From a virus: 42,119 nt of DNA. Positions 30,879-41,700 of this stretch are shown here, in pieces. The stretch lies in IMG/VR virus record IMGVR_UViG_3300010354_000188, positions 1 to 42,119 of that record; one strand, written 5' to 3'. The first letter of the stretch is position 1. Each line of letters opens with the position of its first letter. A program made the position numbers and the translations under genes. The notes beneath the pieces were generated by a model. The model did no database searches. It was not told the DNA's origin and saw only the letters and a program-made list of their open reading frames with translations.

Positions 30879-31601
30879 CTATATTGCACAAGTTCTATTT
30901 TTCATTCCAAGAAGATACCAATAACCGTTAGATCCTCCTTGTATTCCGCAGTTAGAAATAATTCTCATTCTTGTAAATGCATCCGAATCTGTGGTATTAG
31001 TCTTCCAAGAAGTGCAATTAGTACATCTGGTATAACCATAGAATAATTCCCCTATGGTTTGGCAATTTCCATTATAATAACCACACCACTGAATTTGTGG
31101 GCAATTGACTAATGCCGAACAAGTTTCATATCCAAAAGACTTTTTAAAATTAATAAATATTGAACTTTGATTACAAGTTGAGGTTGTAGACCAACAAACT
31201 GCTTGACCTGCTGATGAATTGCAATATATCTGACAAGATCCTAAAGGTATTAATCCCTGCACTGAACAATAAGTAAGTGGTGATGTGGATGTGCAAAAAC
31301 AAGAACTATTTCCAAAGTGCAAACAGTTGTACATTGCTACAGAATAATTGTTACAAATTCCAAACATTCCAAACTGGAACTCACTATATTGATCTGTCGG
31401 TAAATTTAAAATAAAAGTAGTGCCGTAACAACAAGTCCAACCTTGGCAATAGCAAACAATTTCGTATTGGGTTCTTAGATTACAGACTAAACATGCATTT
31501 CCAGCAGATAAAGTTCCAGTGTATGTGCATAATATAGAGCAAACGTCTGACGCACTCACTGATGATGTAGAACTTCCGCCAGATCTTATAAATCTACTCA
31601 T
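30879..31601 (-). CDS. Extremely cysteine-rich fibre-like protein
   Basis: A 240-residue protein with about 25 cysteines (roughly one in ten). It opens MSRFIRSGGSSTSSVSASDV, similar in style to the cysteine-rich fibre at 5541-7130. Cysteines are spread through the whole protein (CYCQGWTCC, SSCFC, CTNCTSW) with Asn, Ser, Thr, Tyr and Gly between them. It ends YWYLLGMKNRTCAI. No zinc-finger spacing repeats regularly, so I cannot assign a metal-binding family. The ATG overlaps the upstream stop (ATGA). A chaperone-like gene follows. A structural tip or adhesin role is inferred from context. Confidence 0.65.
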   Translation of the reverse strand: MSRFIRSGGSSTSSVSASDVCSILCTYTGTLSAGNACLVCNLRTQYEIVCYCQGWTCCYGTTFILNLPTDQYSEFQFGMFGICNNYSVAMYNCLHFGNSSCFCTSTSPLTYCSVQGLIPLGSCQIYCNSSAGQAVCWSTTSTCNQSSIFINFKKSFGYETCSALVNCPQIQWCGYYNGNCQTIGELFYGYTRCTNCTSWKTNTTDSDAFTRMRIISNCGIQGGSNGYWYLLGMKNRTCAI

Positions 31602-33316
31602 CCTTCATACCCCCATACTTGAGCAGACATACATTTATTTGAATTATTATTTACAAATACTTTATCTCCATTTGAAATTACTACACCAGTTCTTTCATAA
31701 TTATTCGCAGATACTTTATAGTCAGTCATTCCAGAATAATTAACATTAGACATGAAACAATTGCATTGTCTATAAACACAGTTTATTGCATTTTTTATTA
31801 TTGAAGTATCATTTTCAAAGTAGTTGAAAGTAGTTGTTGATGATTCCCAATCAATCAGATTAGACGTTACAAATGTATCCCATGCGGTAGTGTTGCAGTT
31901 GTAAATTGACATACTCCATGTTGAAGTGCCGGATCTAAATATGCAAGATACGCACATCAATGGATTTGTATAATATGAACATGTCATTATCTCAGGAAAA
32001 TCTGCAACTTTGCAGAAGAGTGGAGATGATTGTAATGTTACACAGTAAAGATTGCTAGACGTTAAAGAACCAGTTTTACTACCACTATAACAACTGCATA
32101 ATGTACTTACACTAACAGTAAATATTCCACATTCATCGGAGTTTTGACTTCTTACCATCATATAAACACATCTTGTCTGTGGATTGTATGAAAGATACTT
32201 AACGGGGAGTTCGCAAGAAGATCCAGCAGAACAAATAAATGTGTCTACAGCATAACTCACACAATTATAACAACTGCAAAGAAAACATCCATTTGTTGGA
32301 GTTATTAAATATCTTACTGGATCTCTAAAGTAGTGTTCATGAATATAGACTCCACAAGTCGCTGCAGTTTGAACACCGTAAGGAGAAATTTTACATCCAG
32401 ATGCATTGTAATACCAAAAACATGTGCAGTTACAAGCACTAGCAGTGACATTGTATCCGAGAAAGCAATATAGTGGACTATTTGGCCCTCCTGCACCAGA
32501 GCAGTAATATTGAATACTGTTTATAGTTTGACCACATGTAAATGAAGGAGCACATGTACACCCACAAACAATACCAAAACGTATGTATTGGTTGTCATTG
32601 TAGATAAAAGCAGAATTGCAACAACTTGTGCAAAAACAATAATTTCCAGCACCATTGCCATCAGATATGCTATCTAAAGCATAGTAGTTTGTTGCTCCAC
32701 AAAGACCTGCCGCTAAACAAATAGATCCACATACACCAGACCATGTACTATTGCAACAAGGATTGACAAAAGTTGTAGCAGCACAATTTTCAGATGTTAC
32801 TGTAAATTTATTAAGTATATGCCAACCACTGGTGCAAGTACAACAAACAGCAGGAACAAATCCTAGTACGGCACTCATTCCAGGGCAACATTCTGGTGTT
32901 GCAACAGATGTAGTACCATATCTAAGTAATGGATTTACAGTTTCAGATCCACCAAAAGCAATACAAGAAGTATCCGAAGTCGAAAATCCTACAGTGCATG
33001 TTCCATTTGATGCAATATATCTATTGACATTAGGACATGATGGAGCACTTGTGGATGCGGTAAATGCACCATAATATCCATTACTGTCTAGATGATATCC
33101 AGTTAATCTACAATAACACCCAGTTGATGCTAATGTTGTAATACCACTTAAAGTGGTAGAAGAAGTTCCAACAGTTGTGGTAATTTCAGAATCTGCACTT
33201 TGATCTATAACTTGTGCGGAGATCGAAATGGAAGCAGAAGATCCCGATGTGTTGGAATATAATTCTACTCCAGAATATGGTGGTATGAGGCAATTTGCTA
33301 GTCTTCCACTTGCCAT
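31598..33316 (-). CDS. Large cysteine-rich virion/fibre-like protein
   Basis: A 572-residue protein with about 52 cysteines (around 9 percent). The N-terminus (MASGRLANCLIPPYSGVELY) and C-terminus (NYERTGVVISNGDKVFV to SAQVWGYEG) match the start and end of the 106-residue virion protein at 7144-7464. It therefore looks like that small fold with a long cysteine-rich body inserted or extended. Clusters include PECCPG, AVCCTCTSG, CFCTSCCNS, CGCTCAPSFTC and CFLCSCYNC. GGGGGAG lies eight bases before the ATG. A late box is at 33384-33391. No signal peptide is seen. Function unknown; virion surface location inferred. Confidence 0.68.
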   Translation of the reverse strand: MASGRLANCLIPPYSGVELYSNTSGSSASISISAQVIDQSADSEITTTVGTSSTTLSGITTLASTGCYCRLTGYHLDSNGYYGAFTASTSAPSCPNVNRYIASNGTCTVGFSTSDTSCIAFGGSETVNPLLRYGTTSVATPECCPGMSAVLGFVPAVCCTCTSGWHILNKFTVTSENCAATTFVNPCCNSTWSGVCGSICLAAGLCGATNYYALDSISDGNGAGNYCFCTSCCNSAFIYNDNQYIRFGIVCGCTCAPSFTCGQTINSIQYYCSGAGGPNSPLYCFLGYNVTASACNCTCFWYYNASGCKISPYGVQTAATCGVYIHEHYFRDPVRYLITPTNGCFLCSCYNCVSYAVDTFICSAGSSCELPVKYLSYNPQTRCVYMMVRSQNSDECGIFTVSVSTLCSCYSGSKTGSLTSSNLYCVTLQSSPLFCKVADFPEIMTCSYYTNPLMCVSCIFRSGTSTWSMSIYNCNTTAWDTFVTSNLIDWESSTTTFNYFENDTSIIKNAINCVYRQCNCFMSNVNYSGMTDYKVSANNYERTGVVISNGDKVFVNNNSNKCMSAQVWGYEG

Positions 33317-33383
33317 TTATTTTACTCCCCCTGAAGATGCAATTTTCGGTGACATTTTGACTACGCTGGGTTTTTACTATTCT

Positions 33384-33391
33384 TATTTATT
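33384..33391 (-). promoter_or_regulatory. Possible late promoter box
   Basis: AATAAATA on the minus strand, 67 bases before the ATG at 33316; the distance is longer than at most other boxes. Confidence 0.4.
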
Positions 33392-33395
33392 TCCT

Positions 33396-33701
33396 TTATC
33401 TCCTCGCACTTATAAAAAATACTTCTCCATCTGACACTGAATTAATGCCAGTTAATCCTATTCCAGATCCAACAAAACTAGTAGCAGTTACTACACCTGT
33501 TACATTAATACCAGTATTATTAATTGTAACCGCTGCTCCAATTCTCGAAGAAGTTGCGGTTATAATACCAACAGCATTAATGCCAGTATTATTAATTGTA
33601 ACCGCAGTTCCAACTACTGCTGCAGTTGCAGTTATAACGCCAGCATTTACGATATTTCTACTATCGTCAATTATTGTAGATCCTGAGATCTTAATTGCCA
33701 T
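33396..33701 (-). CDS. Short fibre protein with 24-residue tandem repeat
   Basis: A 101-residue protein. After MAIKISGSTIIDDSRNIVNA it has two near-identical 24-residue units (GVITATAAVVGTAVTINNTG, GIITATSSRIGAAVTINNTG), then GVVTATSFVGSGIGLTGINS, a standard fibre repeat. It ends SDGEVFFISARR. The repeat is also exact over long stretches of DNA, so copy number can probably vary by slippage. A late box overlaps the stop of the upstream S74 fibre. It is probably a short trimeric shaft piece. Confidence 0.7.
   Translation of the reverse strand: MAIKISGSTIIDDSRNIVNAGVITATAAVVGTAVTINNTGINAVGIITATSSRIGAAVTINNTGINVTGVVTATSFVGSGIGLTGINSVSDGEVFFISARR
33511..33654 (-). repeat. 72-bp tandem repeat, two units
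   Basis: The sequence CCAGTATTATTAATTGTAAC occurs at 33511 and again at 33583, giving a 72-bp (24-codon) period inside the short fibre gene. Confidence 0.75.
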
Positions 33702-33730
33702 CTTCGTGTTCCCACTCGGCGTACTAAGTT

Positions 33731-33738
33731 TATTTATG
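33731..33738 (-). promoter_or_regulatory. Late promoter box
   Basis: CATAAATA on the minus strand, covering the stop codon of the S74 fibre and 29 bases before the ATG at 33701. Confidence 0.6.
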
Positions 33739-35314
33739 CTAGTCTTTTCTTTAGATCCTCAACCTCAGCAGATAATTCTTTTACTGCTTCAATCAGTACG
33801 CCAATAATCCCATTGTAATTTACAGTTTTTGGATCATTACCATGAACCAGCTCTGGTAATACTTCTTGAAGTTCTTGAGCAATGACTCCATAAGAAGGAA
33901 GACCACTTTCTTTCCAGTCAAATTTTACGCCACGTAATTGTCCTACCTTTGACAGAGCATCATTAACTGTGTTGATATTTTCTTTGTAATTAATATCGGA
34001 TAAGGAATCAAAATCAACTGCTGTTATAATTCCAGAAGAATTTACATTCGCAACTATCAGATCAGATAAAGTAGTAATACCAGTTACATTTAAAGATGCA
34101 AGGGTACTAATACCAGTTGCTTTTAGATGATTTAATGATGTATTATTAAGTACGACTAAATTATTGACTTGCAGATCATCTAACTGCGATAGATTGACAT
34201 TAAATGGTGATGCATCTACCCAAACAGCAGTTGATCCAATACCTAATGTAACTTCATCATAGTAAACAAAGGTTCTGCCGTAATCAATCGAGTACCAAAG
34301 GTCTCCACTTGCGGGTGATAATGGAGCAATGCTACTGATACTTACAGAACCTCCTCCTCCACCACCAGTGATATTAATCGTTCCTATTCCAGATCCAATT
34401 GTGATTGTCGAAATTCCAGGACCACGGAAATCAAGAATTGTTGCTCCGTATCCAACAATTCCTAATGTATTTGCAAGACCAACACCTCTAGTTACATTCT
34501 GAAGATATTGACCATCACCATAATAAGTAACTATCCCTGAGGTAGATGTAATAATTCCTGACGATATTAATACGCTTCCTAATGTGGATATTCCAGATAC
34601 GTCTAATGAAGTAATATTTCTAAGTTCTCTATTGGGCCCAATGACCTGAGTAGAACCTATTGAAATGGAATTAAAAGTGCCAATACCACTATAATTTAAA
34701 TTAATACCGTTTAGGTTAGTGGCAGTAATAACTCCAGTATAATTTAGATTAGTACCATCTAGATTTGTAATTGTACCAAATCCAGTATAATTTATGTTGA
34801 CTCCCCTTAGATTGGCAATAGTACCAATTCCAGAGTAGTGAATATTATCACCATAAAGATTATTAATCGTGCTAATACCAGAATATGCCAGAGTAGATCC
34901 TGACAAATTCGTAATTGTTGCAGTATTTGCACTTAAACTGTCGAGATTAATGTCATCAAGAGTAAGATCTCCAGTGACTACAACATCACCATAAACATAG
35001 AGTGCAGTTTGTCCGGTGCTTACACTAGAACGAACTTCTAAAGGATAGTTTGGTAAGGAGGTATTAACGCCAACTCTTCCACTTGATGGAATAACTGAGA
35101 ATGCTGTTCCACTAGTTCCTACATGAAACAGACTTATAGCAGTACTAACACCACTAATATATGAGTTTGTTGCGATGAAACCACCACTAACTTCTAATTT
35201 AGTCTTTGGTATGGTGGTTCCAATTCCAACTCTTTTGAGATTAGAATCTACAATTAGAACGTCTGTACTTACTTCAAAACCGTTCTTTACTACAAAATTC
35301 TTTTGAATTCCCAT
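33734..35314 (-). CDS. Tail fibre with C-terminal S74 intramolecular chaperone
   Basis: A 526-residue fibre. A head segment (VDSNLKRVGIGTTIPKTKLE) leads to shaft repeats in which SGIGTIANLRGVNINY-type units of about 16-17 residues recur at least six times (about 140-225), an unusually regular shaft. A YYDEVTLGIGSTAVWVDASP domain follows. The end is a Peptidase S74 domain: LSDINYKENI with the Ser439-Lys444 pair, then SYGVIAQELQEVLPELV and VNYNGIIGVLIEAVKE plus a coiled coil. Self-cleavage near residue 438 is expected. It has a late box paired back-to-back with a plus-strand one. Confidence 0.85.
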   Translation of the reverse strand: MGIQKNFVVKNGFEVSTDVLIVDSNLKRVGIGTTIPKTKLEVSGGFIATNSYISGVSTAISLFHVGTSGTAFSVIPSSGRVGVNTSLPNYPLEVRSSVSTGQTALYVYGDVVVTGDLTLDDINLDSLSANTATITNLSGSTLAYSGISTINNLYGDNIHYSGIGTIANLRGVNINYTGFGTITNLDGTNLNYTGVITATNLNGINLNYSGIGTFNSISIGSTQVIGPNRELRNITSLDVSGISTLGSVLISSGIITSTSGIVTYYGDGQYLQNVTRGVGLANTLGIVGYGATILDFRGPGISTITIGSGIGTINITGGGGGGSVSISSIAPLSPASGDLWYSIDYGRTFVYYDEVTLGIGSTAVWVDASPFNVNLSQLDDLQVNNLVVLNNTSLNHLKATGISTLASLNVTGITTLSDLIVANVNSSGIITAVDFDSLSDINYKENINTVNDALSKVGQLRGVKFDWKESGLPSYGVIAQELQEVLPELVHGNDPKTVNYNGIIGVLIEAVKELSAEVEDLKKRLA

Positions 35315-35338
35315 GGGAGGAGAGCGCCTCTTTCTGAC

Positions 35339-35346
35339 TATTTATC
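35339..35346 (-). promoter_or_regulatory. Late promoter box, leftward half of a divergent pair
   Basis: GATAAATA on the minus strand, 24 bases before the S74 fibre ATG at 35314 and three bases from the rightward box. Confidence 0.65.
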
Positions 35347-35349
35347 GTT

Positions 35350-35357
35350 AATAAATA
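35350..35357 (+). promoter_or_regulatory. Late promoter box, rightward half of a divergent pair
   Basis: AATAAATA on the plus strand, 24 bases before the ATG at 35382. Confidence 0.6.
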
Positions 35358-35381
35358 CTAGAAAAGAATTTTTTTAAAGAT

Positions 35382-35780
35382 ATGGCTTCCGAAGTATTAA
35401 GTGGTGGTGGTGTAAGTTCTATAAGTTATACCAACAACACCTCACAGAATGTAAGAGTTATTTTTAATCTTGTAAAGACTACGGGAGGGGGTTCTGGGTT
35501 TGGATTAAATATGAGTTGGACGGGAAGTGGCGGAACTGCTTCCATTTCCGGAACGTATGTCAATGCATTCGGAAGGAATATTGCCACATCATCAAACGTC
35601 TCTAATTATTATTCCTCACAAAATATGGAGGTTGCCAGCGCATCCGCCACATCATCATTTCCAACGGAACTTATGTTGGCACCTGGATACTCATTTACAA
35701 TATCTCATAGTTCACCATATTATTACTATTATAATATCCAGGCATATAATATTGTCATTATCAAGGAAGATGGGACCTGA
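35382..35780 (+). CDS. Small plus-strand virion-like protein
   Basis: A 132-residue protein lying alone on the plus strand within a long minus-strand virion block. The pattern SSISYTNNTSQNVRVIFNLV (about 12-31), LNMSWTGSGG, and a C-terminal MLAPGYSFTISHSSPYYYYY then NIQAYNIVIIKEDG resembles the small beta-sandwich virion proteins of cyanophages. It has its own late box. Its stop codon directly abuts the stop of the giant gene on the other strand (TGATCA). It may have been inserted or inverted as a unit. Exact role unknown. Confidence 0.7.
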   Translation: MASEVLSGGGVSSISYTNNTSQNVRVIFNLVKTTGGGSGFGLNMSWTGSGGTASISGTYVNAFGRNIATSSNVSNYYSSQNMEVASASATSSFPTELMLAPGYSFTISHSSPYYYYYNIQAYNIVIIKEDGT

Positions 35781-38700
35781 TCAGATAGGAATTGAGAACC
35801 CTCTCGTTGTGTATGGATAAGGTGATGGTGCAGTATTCTGGAAGTTAATTCTGTTATTTGCATCATCGTATGTTACGACAATACCAGTTTGAATACCAGC
35901 ATTAATTGCATCTCCAATCGCATCTTGTGCTCTTTCGGAAGTGAAGTACTTATTAGTAGATCCTTCTGTAATATTATCAGTATTTAATGTTAGTGATGAT
36001 GGAGAAATCCATGCCAAATTACCACTACCTGTAGTGTACAGGATTTGATTAGCACTTCCTGAAGTAGTTGGTAAGGTTAAGACATAATTGGATGTTATGG
36101 TGGATACTTTAAATCCACCATAATTTGCTCTGCTGCTGTCATATAGTCTTGCTTCTCCAGTGATTGCAGCATTTCCTGCAACATCTAGTGCAACTCCAGA
36201 AATTAGAGAAGTTTGAATATTAATTCCAACATTACCATTAATATCAATGATAAATGGTTTTACAAGTGATGGGTTAAGAGAATTTTCAATTCTAACAATT
36301 TCACCAGAACCACTAGAAGATTTGATATAAAGTGATCTTTGAGCAGCATCGGTTAGAACTTCAATCTTTGCAGAAGGTGAAGTGCTTCCGAATCCAACAC
36401 TACCTGAGGAATTGAATATAATAGAACTTCCTAAAATACTTTGACTACCAACTCTTACATTATTTGCTGCTGAGTTATAGCTAAGGATTGGAGATCCAGC
36501 AAAATATCCAGCATTATTGTATTGGAATGCTCCAACACTTCCAACAGGAACACCACCACTACCTGCCCCAGTAGCATCAAAGTATAGTGTAGCAATACCT
36601 GCAACACTGTTCCAAGCAGATGAAATAGTTACTCCTAATCCAACAAAGTTAATCTGAGTAGCAAGTCCAACATAAGTATTGTAAATTGTGGTTGAAACGC
36701 CAATAACATTTCCTTGAGGAGCAGATCCAAACAGATTAACTGTTGTGATGCCAGTTTGAGAATTATATTGTGAAGTAATTGTAATACCAGAACCAACAAA
36801 ATTGATTAAAGTTGACAATCCAACAAACGTATCAAATGTGGAAACTCCAACGGTGCTTTGTGGGATTTGATCATTTTCACCAATTTTTCCAAATTTCTCC
36901 CAACTGTTGCTGGAAGTATAAACCCATCCTAAGTATCCGCTTCTAGCTGGACTTGCAGTGTAGACAACATCTCCTGGGTTTCCTGCGTCAGTTGGAGTTG
37001 AAATACCAACAGTATATTTTCTAGAGACCGTAGCTTCTCCCTGCAGATATACTGAATTTGCTTCAATACCTTGAGGTGAATTTGAAGTTAATTTGCTGTT
37101 GAATACAACTGGTCCATTAAATTCAGAAACGGTTTTACCACTTGATCCACCTTCAACTCTAATTGAACGACTGAAATTACCCTCAACTGGATTAATAATA
37201 TTCAACGATGGTTCTATGCCAATATCTTCGCCAGTAACTGTTTGAATAGGAGTATCAAAAATTTCTTCTTGACCAGTAACCGTGCTCAGTTTCTTATTTC
37301 CAGAGTATGAAATACCCTTATCATTCATACCAGTGTAGAAGTTGATTCCACCCTCTCTTCTGGTTGATTGTGCAAGAAGTTCTTCCTGAGAAGAAATTTG
37401 TCTATTTTGCTTGTCTGGGAATGCTGTTGAGTAATTACCAGGACCAAAACCAACATATTCAAAAGTATGTCCAGAAGCACGAATGATTGAGTGTCTTCTA
37501 AGTTCAACTGGAGTTACAGAGATCTTTCTTACAATAGTTCCTAGATCATGATAACTTGCTTTTGTTCCAAGTGCTCCACGGAAAACATAAATTGCATCCG
37601 TAGATCCAATACCAGAAGAAACTGTTGTCTTAACTCTCACAACTTCATCATTAACTTGTAGATAATCTCCAATATTAATATCAAGATTGTTAATATTGGT
37701 TAGATTAATTTGATCTGTAGTTGGATTTGAAATATCAAATAAAAGTGTAGTAGTGATTCCAGCATAGATTGGAACCATTCTTCCATTAATATTTTCTACT
37801 TCTTGAGTAATAACTCCATCATTTGAAGTGATTCCTTCTGGATAAGCATAGATCGTTCCTGTTGCGGTTGGAGAAGAAGTCGAAACACCAAGATTAGCAG
37901 CAAATGAAGTCTTACTTACAATCTTAGTGACTACAAAATCACCATTGTAAACTGACTGATCAGCACCAGTTAATTTGATTTTATTGTTTACTTGGAAACC
38001 ATGATTGTCCTTTGTTGTGATTGTAGCAATTCCACTTACGTAATCATAAGTAATAGTGTTAATTCCTACTGATTTTCCTGTTAAGTAAACAAATGCTTCT
38101 GAAGTTAGAGATGAAGAAATACCTGCTGTTGTGTAATTACTTACTGAATTTGCAGATACGGCAATGAAACTGGATGCAGCTCCGACACTAACTGAAGAAA
38201 TTCTATAGAGATCATTATATCCTCTGTAGGAATCTGATTTGATTCCAGAAATTCTCACAGTATCTCCAACGTTGTCAAAGATCTTGGTTACTGTTACAAC
38301 TGCTTGCTGGAATCCTGTTGTTGTTCCTACACCGACAACTGCTAATGTATTTCCAATTCCATATGCACTACCACCGTCCATAATCTTGATGTCGGTGATA
38401 TTACCACTGGAATTGACGGTCAGTTTTGCAGTTGCATGTTGTCCTGTTGTAGAACCAGCAAATCCAACAAGTCTTGCATTATAAAGACTTCCTGCCGTAC
38501 CAGAACCATATCCAGCACCACTATTTGCAATACCAACAGAAATAATTCTGTTTAGTCCGTGATCAATTGAAGTATAAACTGTATGAGTATATGCAACACC
38601 AGTAGTTGGGTTGGTGATAATGTTTGCAACTCCACTGCCAACATTATTATCAATAAGAACTTTATTAACAGTCTCCTTTGTTAAACTATTACGTACATCA

Positions 38701-41700
38701 TTTACATTGACTTCTCCAATCAAAGATGGAGATGCAAAAGATTTTGTCTCATCTGGATCAGAAATTGGATTGTCTCTGTTTATTTGTGGATAAAGATCTT
38801 TAACTGGTTGAGAATATTTTTCTTCTCTAAATGGAGATACTGTAGGTGAGTTTGATGCATTAATTACTGTTAGGTAATAAACACCATCTTGTTTTCCGGC
38901 AATATATCTTTGAGTTTCTTGTGTCCTATAAATGTAATAAACATCATCATATCTCTTTCTCTTGAAATAAGGTAGAGACGTTGTTCTGAGATTAGTATTA
39001 TTTGAGAAGGTTCCTGGATTTGTATTCAACCCAACTCTGAATTGCTTAGCACTAGTAATACCAACAACATTGAATGTTCCATTAAATCCAGAATTACCAA
39101 CTCCAGTAAGATTGTTGGTACTAATTACATTTACAAGTTCAACTTGAGATCCTACTGAAAGATTGTGAGGAAGTTCTGTGCTAATATCAGCAACGTTGGA
39201 TGCAGTGATCCACTCAGCATTTGAAATGAATCTGAAATTTCTTTGCTGATTGATATTATTTAATGAACCGGATCCAAAATAAGTTTGAATTTCCCCATTT
39301 GTTGACCCAATAGAAGTATTGGATTCCTGAATGATAAAACCATCACTTGGTGGGCGTGCATATGTAACTCCAGCAGAAGCAGGAATGACATATCTTAGGC
39401 GATAAATTGTATCTACAGCATTTCTATTGTCAGACTTACGCTTAATGTAAGTTCTTGCAGTTGCTTGTCCTAGAGTAGTCGTACCAAGACCTACAACAGT
39501 TGGGTAAATTGTATTTTCTGTAGAAGCAGTAGCAACTTTAATATACCACTGATTCTGAATATTGTCATATTGTATTGGGTGCCCAATATCTCCTGCAATT
39601 TTGTCCGATACTCTACTTACAATTGAGAGTACACCGCCGTTTTCATTTATTGTTACAGCATTTGCATTTCTAGCATCATTTAATGTGCTTGCAAGTTTAA
39701 TATTTACATTAGTTGTAATGCCACTTGATGGATTTGAATCGGTAATTGCATAATAAACTCTATTTGGCAATAATCCATCGGGAATTCTTCCATTATCACT
39801 AATAATTCTTACAGTTTCTCCATTTTCAAAAGTATGGGCAGAAGTTAAGGTTAGAACATTTGCTGCTCCACCAGAACTGTATGATCCAATACTATTAATT
39901 CCTGTTAGACTTCTGCTGACAAAAAACTTTTTCTCAGAACTTGTCTGAGAGTTTTGCATTACAATACGAGAAGTATATTCAGTGGTTCCTCCACCAACAG
40001 AAATTAAGAGATTGAGACTATCATTTTCTCTTGCACCAATTCTATATCCTTCTATTACAGTTTCTGGTGTAACCTCTGCGTTTGTTTGATTATAAAGGTA
40101 AAGTCTTTCGCTTGTAGTTGCTATTCCGACAGTTGCAGCAACATCAATAGATGTAAATTCGATTGAAGTTTCTCTATTCGAAATTTCTTTTGGTGGAATA
40201 ACATGGGTAATATACCCAACATCATCCTGTGGAAAAGCATTCGTCCTAAATCCACTAGAAATTAATGACTTTGCACCAAAGTTAGAATTGGAGTTGGTGA
40301 TAGACATATCACCACCACTTTCTGTTACAAAATGCTCCGCATATCCAATAGCAAAGACTGATACGTTTTGAATAAACGCATCATTGATACATTTAATATG
40401 AAAGTTTCTGTAAGTTGGTTTAAATACAGCTCTTGAGTTAGTGCTAATTGTTTTATTTGCTGGTACTGTATTGTCAAGATAAGTTCCAGTGGTTTCATCA
40501 TAAATTACAAATGCATTATCATCTTTTTGTAGACCAATGCCAGTGAACTGAGCAATAACCATGGACTTAAATCCACTTGCTCTACTACCATCAGCAAGAA
40601 CACCACACATTCCATAAACAGAACGTAGAGAAATATTAAAGATATATGGAGATGCTGAAGTAACGGTGTCAGAAGATAGAGTTAGAGTTGCTCCAGTAAC
40701 TGTTGGTAGTGCTGCCGTAGGAGCATTTTGAACTTGATATCGAATTTGAGTGTCAGATAGTTTCTCAGTAACTACATACTGACCATCATACCCAATATCA
40801 GTAATTCCGGAAATTCTAAATGGAGTATCAACGTCCAGTCCAGGAACTTCTGATACCGTATCTACAGTGATGATATTACTTGAAGTTACTCCATCTCCAG
40901 ATCTAATACTTGAAATTCCAACAGTGAATCCAGTGGATCCAACAATACGATACTCATCAATCTTTGGTTGAATGTCAAGACCAGAACTTGGATAATCAGG
41001 TTCAATTGCGCGACCAGATGCTTGTCCATATGCTAGTCCAATTTTTTCATAATACATTTCCAGATCAGTTCTACCAAAATCTCTATTTGAGATAAAAGTA
41101 TCATTGATCTTTACATCATTCACACCATCCGCATACTCGAAGCAGGTAAGTTTATGGTGAGAGAAATTAGGAACAAATAGATTAGAAGTATAATCAATAA
41201 AACACTGTCCATTTGGATCAGCATCAAACATTGAGAACTGCCAGAAGTAACACCCTCCAGTTACTTTGAATATTGCAGATCTCTCAATATTATCATTAGT
41301 TGGATCGGGAACATACTTTGGTCTAATCTTTGTTTTACGAAGATCTAATCCAACGATAGAAGTTCCTCTAGGAATAATAACACCACCACTGACACTGTTT
41401 AACTTGTATAGTGTATTATCTGTAGTGGTTAAGTCAAAATTGGTTGTTAAATCAAATGGAGGAAAGTCACTTGATGTTCCTCCATCTCTTAAAACAAAGT
41501 TATTTGATCCATCGGGGATCCATCCTGGTCTATTATCAACAAGATGATCTCCAGGATAAAGAAGAATCGTTGTTTTATTGAATCTATCGTTATTCAGACC
41601 CTTTTGGTATGAAAATCTTGCTGACTCAATCAGAGCTCTCTGAATAGTTTTAAATGGACGAGTCAGAGAATTTCCTTGATTCTCTATACTGTCCGTAGCA

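Noticed and set aside
33317-33355. 12-codon frame (MSPKIASSGGVK) ending directly at the ATG of the cysteine-rich gene
   Set aside because: It could be a leader peptide, but it also simply contains the ribosome-binding site of the next gene. There is too little to support a call.
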